Origin: Candidatus Rifleibacteriota bacterium
GTDB lineage: Bacteria > Riflebacteria > Ozemobacteria > Ozemobacterales > Ozemobacteraceae
Assembly (NCBI GenBank): GCA_029560455.1
Contig: JAKQKW010000078.1
Location: 1 to 43,052, forward strand
Direction: 5' to 3'
Length of the DNA stretch: 43,052 bases
Below are positions 1-7,402 of this stretch, piece by piece. The notes beneath the pieces are model-generated. The model ran no database searches. It was not told the origin of the DNA and saw nothing but the letters and a program-made list of their open reading frames with translations. Position 1 is the first letter of the stretch; each line of letters opens with the position of its first letter. A program made the position numbers and the translations under genes.

Positions 1-1426
1 ACATGCCGGCACGGATGCGGCCGAGAGAACGCAAAACCCAGTATCTTGCTTCTGAATCGGTAGAGTCGGTGGCGAGGGCGGTGAGTTCCATCAGAGCGTC
101 TTCTCCGTAGCCGCCGAGAACGTCTGAAGTCGTTTTGCGAATGGTCCATGAGCGGTCTTTGAAAAGTTTGATCAGATGCGGGTAGATGCCACGAGGTTTG
201 ATCTCACCGATAGCGCGCAGAGACCAGTAACGCACGTCTTCTTCGACTGAGCTTAAAGCCTTGAGCAGGTTAGGTACCGCTTTGGTGCCGAATTTAACTA
301 TAGCCCGACAGGCATGTTTGCGCACAACCCAGGCCGGGTCAAGAAATCTTTCGATCATTGCCGGCACTGCATCGGGGTTGAGATAATAACCCATAGATTC
401 GAGCGCGGCCATGCGGATTTCGGGGTCGGGATCGGAAAGAAACTTTTTGATATCGGCGTATGCTGTCTGTTCGTGCATCTTGCCGAGAATTCTGATGGCC
501 CAGTAACGACGCTCTTTATCCTGGCTTTCGAGGGCCGAAACCAGCGGAAATACCGCTTCACTGCCCATGTCGGTAAGAGCCTGTGCTGCCAGCGCTCTGC
601 CCATCCAGTATTCACTCGAAAGCGATTCCATCAGATATGGAATCGAGTGAGTACCAAAATCTTTGAGAATCTCGTATATCAGGTCGCGAATCTGTTCTGA
701 AGGCTGCGACAGCGCTTCAAATAGCTTTGCTGCTACATTCGGGTCTCCGATTTCGCGCAGTGCCCGCAGAGCAGCGATACGTACTCCGATATCGCGGTCC
801 TGCAGCTTTTCCAGCAGTATCCTGGTGTGTGTGCGGTCGCGCAGGTGGCCGATGCAGATGGCCGCCCAGAATCTGATGTTAGAGTCATTGTCGTCTATTG
901 CGAGTTTAAGCGCTTCTACCGCGTTCTTGCTCATTCTGGTAACGGCTGCTGCGGCTCGTGATCTGATTTTCCATGATTTATCACCAAAAAGTCTGATCAG
1001 CAAAGCCAGGCTTGCGCGCGGATGGCGGGCCAGACTGCGGGCAGCCATGTTGGCGACCTCGTCGCGCTGGTCGCGTATCAGTGTCATCAGGTTTTCTATG
1101 GCATCTTCACTGTCGCAGCTGCCAAGAGAATGAGCAACGCGAATTCTGACATCGGCAGATTTGTCTCTGCCCAGGGGTTGCAGAATTTCTCCGAGATTGG
1201 GTGGGTTGATAAGACTGAGAGCTTCAATAACGGCGCATCTGACTTCGCGTGAACGATCTGATAGTATTTTGGTGAGAGGCTCTACGGCGATGGGGGTTTT
1301 GAGTCTACCCAGCGACTTGACAGCTTTCAGGCGTTTGGTGATAAGCGTTGAACGCAGTTCGGTAACCAGATCTTCGAGCTCGTTCTGTATTGCAATGTCG
1401 ACTTTAATCTGACTTTTCGCGGCCAT
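1..1426 (-). CDS. HEAT-repeat protein (3' end beyond window)
   Basis: The minus-strand frame is open from the ATG at 1424-1426 to the left edge, giving about 475 codons with no stop, so the C-terminus is missing. The product opens MAAKSQIKVDI and is then built of roughly 30-residue helical pairs with the HEAT signature (D-x-x-x-x-V-R-x-x-A-A-x-x-L-G), for example around 'SREVRCAVIEALSLI', 'SADVRIRVAHSLGS' and 'DSNIRFWAAICIGHL'. There is no signal peptide or catalytic motif, so it is probably a cytoplasmic scaffold or PBS-lyase-type HEAT protein. An AGGG lies 5 nt before the ATG. Its upstream side carries a long hexamer array. Partner and function cannot be read from the sequence. Confidence 0.85.
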   Translation of the reverse strand, partial: MAAKSQIKVDIAIQNELEDLVTELRSTLITKRLKAVKSLGRLKTPIAVEPLTKILSDRSREVRCAVIEALSLINPPNLGEILQPLGRDKSADVRIRVAHSLGSCDSEDAIENLMTLIRDQRDEVANMAARSLARHPRASLALLIRLFGDKSWKIRSRAAAAVTRMSKNAVEALKLAIDDNDSNIRFWAAICIGHLRDRTHTRILLEKLQDRDIGVRIAALRALREIGDPNVAAKLFEALSQPSEQIRDLIYEILKDFGTHSIPYLMESLSSEYWMGRALAAQALTDMGSEAVFPLVSALESQDKERRYWAIRILGKMHEQTAYADIKKFLSDPDPEIRMAALESMGYYLNPDAVPAMIERFLDPAWVVRKHACRAIVKFGTKAVPNLLKALSSVEEDVRYWSLRAIGEIKPRGIYPHLIKLFKDRSWTIRKTTSDVLGGYGEDALMELTALATDSTDSEARYWVLRSLGRIRAGM

Positions 1427-1592
1427 AGAATCCCTCGCACATTATTTGATACTCTGAGCAGCATGCCCTGACCAGATAAGATAACACTATTCCCAGCTTT
1501 TTGCTCAGATGAATTTTCGACGACTGTACCTCATTCACCAGGTATTTTGTTTATCTGTTGAATCTGAAAATTCCCGGTTATAAAATCTTTTT
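1427..1592. other. intergenic, AT-rich leader of the HEAT gene
   Basis: This stretch lies between the HEAT gene and the hexamer array. I found no ORF with a ribosome binding site, no clear -35/-10 pair on the minus strand and no strong hairpin. The promoter of the HEAT gene should lie here but could not be placed. Confidence 0.5.
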
Positions 1593-1666
1593 CGTAATCG
1601 TAATCGTAATCGTAATCGTAATCGTAATCGTAATCGTAATCGTAATCGTAATCGTAATCGTAATCG
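1593..1666. repeat. perfect hexanucleotide tandem array (CGTAAT)12
   Basis: Twelve uninterrupted copies of CGTAAT run from 1593 to 1664, followed by a partial CG. Read on the minus strand the unit is CGATTA, so the array precedes the HEAT gene in the same relative orientation as the other two hexamer arrays precede their genes. It also ends 40 bp before the predicted promoter of the plus-strand gene at 1771. Perfect identity suggests recent slippage or active maintenance. Confidence 0.97.
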
Positions 1667-1706
1667 ACTGAATTCTCTTCTCAATCCCAGACCGTTTTGA
1701 CGCTGG

Positions 1707-1735
1707 TTGAAAAAAACGGCGTAAGCCTATATCAT
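1707..1735 (+). promoter_or_regulatory. predicted sigma-70-type promoter for the 1771 gene
   Basis: TTGAAA (1707-1712), a 17-bp spacer and TATCAT (1730-1735) precede the ATG at 1771 by about 35 bp, giving a 5' leader of roughly 29 nt that ends in GGAG (1761-1764). This is a pattern match only. Confidence 0.5.
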
Positions 1736-1770
1736 GAGTCTATCTGAAACTGAATTCTACGGAGTTGATC

Positions 1771-2613
1771 ATGAAAAAGGCGCTGCCAGTTGCTTTGCTG
1801 CTTTTGACCGCACTTCTGTTCGCTGGTTTTTTGCCGGCAATGGCTGATGAAAAGATCGTAGTGCCGGGTGAACCACCGATTACCGCTTTTGCCGTCGATT
1901 GCCATATTCGTCTTATCGAGTTTGCGCTGACCACACGCCTGACGGTTGCTCAGAAAGAGAGTTTTCTGGCTGAGATTACGCGTGAGTGTGCAGAAATGAG
2001 CAAAGAAGAAAAAGAAGACTTTCTTGAAGCGATAACTCTGACAGATTCGCTTGCTGAACTCGATGAAGAAGAGCTTGAAGTAATTCAGGCTGATCTGGCT
2101 GACGATTTTGCACAAACAGCCGCCGAAGTGCCTGAAGATGCGGCTTCTCAACTGTTCAACCGTCTGCAGAACGAAAGCTCGCAGAAAGTGTTTCAGGAAG
2201 GCGAGATTCTGATCACGGTTCAGGCCGTAGACGCCTTTGTCGAATATCTGGCTTTTCTGGCCCAGCCCGACCAGCCGGTCTGGTATGACGCTTCCGCTAC
2301 TGCCGCCATTAAAGATACTCTTACCAGCAATTTTGCCAATCTGAGCCGCACCGAAAAGGATGCACTCGAAGACTTTCAGGCTGGCTGGTACATGATCAGG
2401 GCAGCGTGGCAGAATGTCGAAGATCAGAAAAAGAAAGATGCCTGGCGCCAGGGCTTTACCGCCTGTGGCATCAAGCCGGGTGTCGCTCCTGATATCAACA
2501 TGATCAAAGCCGCACTGGCCGAAAAGGTTTTTGCCGGGCTGATCGATGAAGCTGGCGAATATGGGGTGGAACCCTATGAATGGGCCGATGAAATAGGCGT
2601 AAGAGTCTGGTAA
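1771..2613 (+). CDS. secreted protein of unknown function
   Basis: The 280-residue product begins with a clear Sec signal: MKK, a long Leu/Ala core, then FLPAMA before DEK. The mature part is acidic and mostly helical, rich in E/D/A/L, with two Cys in the first third (VDCHIRL and RECAEM) and one near the end (FTACGI). A segment around 'DFQAGWYMIRAAW' is followed by a Lys/Asp-rich turn. I do not recognise a family. An in-frame TTG at 1765 exists, but ATG 1771 is preferred because GGAG lies 6 nt before it and the signal peptide then starts with MKK. It is probably co-transcribed with the scramblase-like gene 11 nt downstream. Likely periplasmic. Confidence 0.85.
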   Translation: MKKALPVALLLLTALLFAGFLPAMADEKIVVPGEPPITAFAVDCHIRLIEFALTTRLTVAQKESFLAEITRECAEMSKEEKEDFLEAITLTDSLAELDEEELEVIQADLADDFAQTAAEVPEDAASQLFNRLQNESSQKVFQEGEILITVQAVDAFVEYLAFLAQPDQPVWYDASATAAIKDTLTSNFANLSRTEKDALEDFQAGWYMIRAAWQNVEDQKKKDAWRQGFTACGIKPGVAPDINMIKAALAEKVFAGLIDEAGEYGVEPYEWADEIGVRVW

Positions 2614-2624
2614 GGGAGGAAACT

Positions 2625-3203
2625 ATGGCTAACATGGCAATGAAAAACAAATACATCGTAAAAGAAATGGTGGGAGCCACAAAACTTTGCGAGTCATACA
2701 TGATTTTAGATCCGCAGAATGGCAGCTTTCTGGGCAGCATCGACGAAGAAGCAACAACAGCACAGAGCATTGCTCGTGCTTTTCTCGACAAGGCTTTTCT
2801 GCCGGTAAAGCTGGTTATGCGTGATACACAGGGTAATCCGGTTCTTGAGATAACCAGACCGGCGGCTCTGGCCTGTTCAATTTTTACCGTGCGTGGTGCT
2901 GATGACAAGGTGCTCGGCCGCCTGAAACAGAAGTTCTCGCTGATGAATCCAGGTATTGCCGTCGAAGACGGCAACGGGCAAAGCCTCGGAACCATCAGCG
3001 GTGGCTGGCGCTTCAGAAACTTTCAGTTCAAGGATACTAACGGCAATCCGGTTGCGACGATCAGACACAAGTCAGAAGGGCTTCTGCGCGAACTTTTAAC
3101 CACCGCTGATACCTATGAACTCGAAATTCACAGCGATACTTCGATGAGTCTGATCAGTCTGGCAGCAACGGTCTGCATCGACTTTATCTATCACGAAGAT
3201 TGA
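2625..3203 (+). CDS. phospholipid scramblase / LURP-one-like protein
   Basis: The 192-residue product has the repeating beta-hairpin pattern of the scramblase/LURP-one (tubby-like barrel) superfamily. Strand pairs centre on a turn of the type D-x-x-G-x-x-L/V: 'LDPQNGSFLGSID', 'RDTQGNPVLEITRP', 'RGADDKVLGRLKQK', 'EDGNGQSLGTISGG', 'KDTNGNPVATIRHK'. A hydrophobic C-terminal helix ('SLISLAATVCIDFIYHED') matches the family layout. In bacteria this fold has no established reaction; membrane-lipid association is an inference. Start: GGGAGGA is 5 nt before ATG 2625. The last 20 nt overlap the 3' end of the convergent M55 gene. Confidence 0.75.
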   Translation: MANMAMKNKYIVKEMVGATKLCESYMILDPQNGSFLGSIDEEATTAQSIARAFLDKAFLPVKLVMRDTQGNPVLEITRPAALACSIFTVRGADDKVLGRLKQKFSLMNPGIAVEDGNGQSLGTISGGWRFRNFQFKDTNGNPVATIRHKSEGLLRELLTTADTYELEIHSDTSMSLISLAATVCIDFIYHED

Positions 3204-4098
3204 GCTGATGCCGGCGTCGCCGCGCCCAGAGATGGGCAATTTTGCCGGCCAGATTCGCTGCCCGCAAAGAGAGTTCGAGAGATCGGCAGATCACCGGGGT
3301 CAGATAGGCAATTCTGGTCAGCTGCCAGTACAGCGCATTCATGTCGGGTGCGCTGAATTCAATCATATCGTCTGAGCCCTGAAGATTCCATCTTTTGCGC
3401 AATTTATCGGCGATGGCAGCGCCATCTCGCATGGTTATGCGGGCGTCGAACGGGCCTGCCGGCCGATAAGGCAGTGGCAGCTGATCAGGCTGGTGTTTGA
3501 ACGTCGTCAGAGCCCTGGTTGCTTGTGCAGCCAGTTTTTTGCGCAATTCGACCGCGGGTTCGCTCAGCGGCTTTTCGATTTCGCAGACAATCAGGCCGGG
3601 TATTGCCCAGGCTGCCTGGGCGCAGGCCTCCTGACAGCCGCTGAAAAATGCGGGTCGCAGGCCATAAGCGGCTACTGAAGAGGCAAAAAGTTCGGCTTCG
3701 CAAAGTGGATGTTCGTTGACCTCTATTTCAGCCAGTTTCGAAGTCAGTGTGTGTGGCAGAAACCCGGGAGTGCCGGAAGCTGCATGCAGGCCGACCATCA
3801 TCAGCAGGTCGTAGCCGCTGACATCGCCAATGCCGATGGCCGGGCCACTTTTGTAGCCCTGGTCGAGTTCTACGCCTTCGACAAGAAGTTCCTTGAATAT
3901 GTTGTAACCGGTGCGATGAAAATCTTTGATGCGGATATGCCTGGCACCAGCCTGCAGCAGACTGCTGCAGATTTCGTTAAGATCGAGAGTGAGACCGACA
4001 CAGGCCCGCACCCAGCCATCGTTGAAAAGCTGTGCGTCTTCGCGCCTGAGACAATTGGTTGAGCCCTCGATGTCGGCGAGAATGAGTATTTTAGCCAT
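3184..4098 (-). CDS. M55-family D-aminopeptidase (DppA-like)
   Basis: The 304-residue product matches zinc D-aminopeptidases of family M55. The family metal ligands (Asp, Glu, His, His, Glu) are all visible: D9 and E11 in 'ADIEGSTN', H61 in 'IKDFHRTGYN', H105 in 'MMVGLHA' and E134 in 'LCEAELFA', the same spacing as in DppA. The 'GFLPHTLTS' segment is also family-like. DppA releases N-terminal D-residues from short peptides, so a role in recycling D-Ala peptides from cell wall is likely. The start lies 2 nt after the stop of the HD-GYP gene with no Shine-Dalgarno, so translation is probably coupled. It is the last gene of the leftward YitT/HD-GYP operon. Confidence 0.9.
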   Translation of the reverse strand: MAKILILADIEGSTNCLRREDAQLFNDGWVRACVGLTLDLNEICSSLLQAGARHIRIKDFHRTGYNIFKELLVEGVELDQGYKSGPAIGIGDVSGYDLLMMVGLHAASGTPGFLPHTLTSKLAEIEVNEHPLCEAELFASSVAAYGLRPAFFSGCQEACAQAAWAIPGLIVCEIEKPLSEPAVELRKKLAAQATRALTTFKHQPDQLPLPYRPAGPFDARITMRDGAAIADKLRKRWNLQGSDDMIEFSAPDMNALYWQLTRIAYLTPVICRSLELSLRAANLAGKIAHLWARRRRHQLNLRDR

Positions 4099-4100
4099 GA

Positions 4101-6059
4101 TCAGCGAAACATGCGGCCTTCGAGTACCCGATAGATCTTTTTGTTGATAAAGATATCGACAATTTCGCGGTTGATGTGGTTCTGGTCGACATCCATGCGC
4201 ATTATGTCAAGAGCTTTCTGTAGTGGAACTGCCGGCTTGTATGGGCGGTCCTGGGCGGTCAGGGCGTCGAAAATGTCGGCGACGCCGAGCATTTGCGATT
4301 CTATCGGTATTTCTTCTCGTGACAGATGATTGGGATAACCCCGGCCATTGAGTTTTTCGTGGTGTGCGTAGGCGATTTCGGGTACGCGATTGAGGTCTTT
4401 TGTCCATGGTATTTTCGACAGAAACTTGAAGGTATGGCGAACGTGCGATTCGATTTCGATTCTTTCGGCTTCTGATAAAGAGCCGCGGCGTATCGAAAGA
4501 ACATGAGTTTCGCGTTCGGTCAGCATTGGTGTCATCAGTCCGTCGCGGCCGAGATGATGCTGTTTGCCGAGTTCGATCAGTTTGTGAAAACTGCCGTCTT
4601 CGAGCAGTGTCGGTTCGTTGGCCTTGATCAGAAAGTCGAGGGTTTCCTGGACTTCCTGGATGCGGGCGGCAAAAGAAGCTTCAAGCGACGGTCTGATAAG
4701 CTGAAAGCGGTCCAGGCCATTTTCCAGGGCATATTCGAGGCATTCCCGGTAAAAATCGGCTTCAATTGACTTTTTGATATAGCGGTAACGCTCTTTGAGA
4801 CTTTCGAGTTCGTATGGAAACAGTTTTTTTGCCTTTACCAGCACCTCTTCGCGCACACCGACCTTGCCGAAGTCATGCAGAAGCGAGGCGTAGCGCAGCT
4901 CGGTGAGCTTTTTCTGGTCGAAGTGGACGCCGGCGAGTTCGCCGGTGCTGACTTTGTTTACTTCGTAGGCCAGCGCGATGGTCAGTTCGGCAACTCGCTC
5001 TGAATGCCCATGGGTAGTAGGGTCGCGCGATTCTATTGCGAAGATCGAAGCCTTGACGAAGCCTTCGAACAGTCTCTTTATATCCTGATACAGCCGCGAA
5101 TTTTCGAGAGCGACAGCCGCCTGTGAGGCAAGACTGCAGAGCAGTTCGACGTCGTCGTGGTTGAACGGTCTGACCTGATCGAGCGAGAGAGACCGCCCGG
5201 CAATTTTCTGTTCGTAGTCGGCCCGCTTGTTGATCAGCTGAATAACCCCGAGGACATCACCATTTTTGTTGCGCATTGGCACAGCAAGCATCGACTTTGA
5301 ACGATAACCGGATTTCTGGTCGTAACTTTTATTGAAGGTAAAAGAAAAGGCAGAAGGAATGTCATAAGCATCGAGCAGATTGACCGCTTCTCTGGAACTG
5401 GCGGTATAACCACAGATGCTGTGCCCATCGACCGGCAGAACCGAGTTTTCCTTGACCGACCAGTCGAGGGAAACATTTTGCGAGAGTTTGAAACGCAGCT
5501 GGCTTTCACCTTCGAGCAGATAGAGGCTGCCGGCGTCGGCACCTGCAATATTGCGGCTCTGCGAGAGAATCAGTTCGAGCAGTTTGTCAGGGTCATTTTC
5601 TGAAGAAAGTGCTATGCCGATTTTATGCAGCGCGTCGATGTTTTCCTTTGCCGTCTGCAATTCTCTTTCGAAATCACGGTTTGGCAGGTAGCACGCCTGA
5701 CCGGCTCTTACCTTGAGTACCAGATCGTAAAGCCCGGTTTCAGCGACTGGCAGGCTTACATAAGTAAATGGACGATTAGCGAACAGATGTTCAAGATAGT
5801 CCTGGCCGTGTTTGTCGCCGACAATCAGCAGTGGCAGGTTTTTGTCGATTTTTTCAAAATAACCGAGAAATCCCAGCAGATTCGAGGAGAACGCATCCTC
5901 ATGAATCAGGAAAATGCCATTTGGGTCAGGATTTTTGAGTTCTAAATATTGTTCGCCACTCAGAAAAACCGTTTTTACGTCAGGCCGTCGAAAAAACGCA
6001 ACGAAAGGCGGCGAGTCAGGAAACCCGGATGCATACAGTCTGATAATTCGCTGCGCCAT
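4101..6059 (-). CDS. receiver-like / GAF / HD-GYP signalling protein
   Basis: The 652-residue soluble protein has a receiver-like N-terminus (about 1-120) without a convincing phospho-Asp pocket, a short coiled coil (126-150), a GAF domain (about 150-315, with 'AGADAGSLYLLEG' and 'SMLAVPMRNKNGDVLGVIQLINKR') and an HD-GYP domain (about 330-640). HD-GYP marks are 'GHSERV', HDFGK (395-399), HHE (566-568), GYP (574-576) and 'VADIFDALTAQDRPYK'. About 115 mostly helical residues (about 412-528) separate the HD and GYP halves, as in one subgroup of this family. It probably hydrolyses cyclic di-GMP under GAF control. GAGGGG lies 5 nt before the ATG. YitT lies 55 nt upstream and the M55 peptidase 2 nt downstream. 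Confidence 0.92.
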   Translation of the reverse strand: MAQRIIRLYASGFPDSPPFVAFFRRPDVKTVFLSGEQYLELKNPDPNGIFLIHEDAFSSNLLGFLGYFEKIDKNLPLLIVGDKHGQDYLEHLFANRPFTYVSLPVAETGLYDLVLKVRAGQACYLPNRDFERELQTAKENIDALHKIGIALSSENDPDKLLELILSQSRNIAGADAGSLYLLEGESQLRFKLSQNVSLDWSVKENSVLPVDGHSICGYTASSREAVNLLDAYDIPSAFSFTFNKSYDQKSGYRSKSMLAVPMRNKNGDVLGVIQLINKRADYEQKIAGRSLSLDQVRPFNHDDVELLCSLASQAAVALENSRLYQDIKRLFEGFVKASIFAIESRDPTTHGHSERVAELTIALAYEVNKVSTGELAGVHFDQKKLTELRYASLLHDFGKVGVREEVLVKAKKLFPYELESLKERYRYIKKSIEADFYRECLEYALENGLDRFQLIRPSLEASFAARIQEVQETLDFLIKANEPTLLEDGSFHKLIELGKQHHLGRDGLMTPMLTERETHVLSIRRGSLSEAERIEIESHVRHTFKFLSKIPWTKDLNRVPEIAYAHHEKLNGRGYPNHLSREEIPIESQMLGVADIFDALTAQDRPYKPAVPLQKALDIMRMDVDQNHINREIVDIFINKKIYRVLEGRMFR

Positions 6060-6114
6060 GGCAACCCCTCAAATCACTTAATGAATGTACAATAACCGCA
6101 GCCTGCAGCTAAGT

Positions 6115-6999
6115 TCAACCTTTTTCGCGATTGATCTCGTCACCGAGTCTGACAAAACCGTGCCCCAGTATCTGACGGGCATCGCCGACAATCACAAAGG
6201 CGTCTGGGTCATACTCATAAATGATCTGGCGCAGAATCGGCATTTCTTTGCGGCGCACGGCGGTTAACAGAACGCTGGTAGGTTTGGCGGTATAGACTCC
6301 GACACCATTCAGACAGGTCACGCCGCGGTGCAGATCTTCGATGATTGCCCAGCTGATTTCGTCAGGAAATTTCGAGATGATGAAAACGGTGCGAAAGACC
6401 GACATCCCTTCGAGAACGGCGTCGATGACCTTGCTGCTGAAAAACACAGTGATCAGGCCATAGAGAGCGAGTTCGGGGCCAAAGGCATAACCGGCCAGCC
6501 CGGTTACCAGAACATTTGAGAACAGCATCACGTCACCGACCGGAATGTGGTAGCGAAAATGCAGAATCTGGCTGATAATATCGACGCCGCCAGTCGTGCC
6601 ACCGGCACGAAAAGTCATACCGACGCCGACACCAGATATCAGGCCGCCATACAAACAGGCAAGAATGGGATCTTTTGTCAGTGGTGGCATGCCATAAACA
6701 TTCATCATCAGTTCGATGGCCGCCGAAGTTACCAGAATCGACAGCAGCGTTTTCCAGGCAGAGCGACGACCGATCAGCCAGGCCTGCAGCGAAATCAACA
6801 CCAGATTTCCGCCGAGCACAACGGCTCCGACCGGGGTTCCGATAATGTAATATAGAATGGTCGCAATGCCGGTTAGGCCGCCGGTAGCGATTTTATTGGG
6901 AACGGTGAAAGCGGAAAGACTGAAGGCAAGCAGAATAGAGCCGACGATGATGTAGATGACGTCTCGTAATCTGACGGCCGGTATTGCTGGTTTTGGCAT
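6115..6999 (-). CDS. YitT family membrane protein
   Basis: The 294-residue inner-membrane protein has about six N-terminal membrane segments (residues 12-205) of the YitT_membrane type ('FTVPNKIATGGLTGIATILYY', 'FRAGGTTGGVDIISQIL') followed by a soluble C-terminal DUF2179 domain (about 215-285: 'FRTVFIISKFPDEISWAI', 'VLLTAVRRKEMPILRQII', 'DAFVIVGDARQILGHGF'). The family is widespread and its transported substrate is not established. GGAG lies 5 nt before the ATG and a good promoter sits about 40 bp upstream, so this is the first gene of the leftward operon with the HD-GYP and M55 genes. Confidence 0.9.
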   Translation of the reverse strand: MPKPAIPAVRLRDVIYIIVGSILLAFSLSAFTVPNKIATGGLTGIATILYYIIGTPVGAVVLGGNLVLISLQAWLIGRRSAWKTLLSILVTSAAIELMMNVYGMPPLTKDPILACLYGGLISGVGVGMTFRAGGTTGGVDIISQILHFRYHIPVGDVMLFSNVLVTGLAGYAFGPELALYGLITVFFSSKVIDAVLEGMSVFRTVFIISKFPDEISWAIIEDLHRGVTCLNGVGVYTAKPTSVLLTAVRRKEMPILRQIIYEYDPDAFVIVGDARQILGHGFVRLGDEINREKG

Positions 7000-7038
7000 G
7001 GAATCTCCGGAAGGGACAGGATGAGATAAAATCCATGC

Positions 7039-7067
7039 ATTCTAGCACAGTGCCGGCTGATAGACAA
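7039..7067 (-). promoter_or_regulatory. predicted promoter of the YitT operon
   Basis: On the minus strand TTGTCT (7062-7067), a 17-bp spacer and TAGAAT (7039-7044) preceded by TGC (an extended -10) lie about 40 bp before the YitT start. It is one of the best promoter matches in the window. Confidence 0.6.
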
Positions 7068-7183
7068 TCTGCCGGTCGGGTCTTTCTTGCTTTATCGGCA
7101 GGGTAGATTTAACATTTAGAGATGATCCTGATGTGGTAAAATGATCAGGTCGCAGTATCGTGACGCAGGAGTTTTGTGATTGG

Positions 7184-7318
7184 TTACTCTTCGTTATGGA
7201 AGTTGCCGCGATAAAAGATCACAAACTTGCAGTGGGCGCAGTTGAGGGTAAAGTAAGGACTCTGGCGACCTGTGTGAGATTTTCTGACCATTGGGGAGCT
7301 GCATTGTGGGCAAAGCAT
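7184..7318 (-). CDS. 44-residue zinc-ribbon protein
   Basis: A short minus-strand gene begins at ATG 7316-7318, preceded by a perfect AGGAGG with 6-nt spacing. The product starts MLCPQCSSPMVRKS and carries two CxxC knuckles, C3/C6 and C27/C30 ('NCAHCK'), separated by an aromatic beta-hairpin (SPYFTLN), which is the usual rubredoxin-type zinc ribbon. The frame is open upstream to 7396, but the Shine-Dalgarno and the placement of the first CxxC choose the internal start. It probably binds zinc; a nucleic-acid or protein partner cannot be named. It stands alone between the YitT operon and the divergent sensor gene. Confidence 0.75.
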   Translation of the reverse strand: MLCPQCSSPMVRKSHTGRQSPYFTLNCAHCKFVIFYRGNFHNEE

Positions 7319-7402
7319 TCCGGGCCTCCTGTTTTTCGAACTGATTCTATTAAGGATCTGTTTACTTTTTATATGTCTCAGTAATATTATCGGCATTTAT
7401 TT

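Noticed and set aside
1593..1666. CRISPR-like array
   Set aside because: The unit is six bases with no spacers and there are no cas genes nearby.
7127..7149. CCTGAT/ATCAGG hairpin downstream of the zinc-ribbon gene
   Set aside because: An 11-nt loop, a 6-bp stem and no T-run on either strand.
7160..7384. 74-residue plus-strand open frame
   Set aside because: It has no ribosome binding site and lies opposite the zinc-ribbon gene, which has AGGAGG and a clear Cys pattern.
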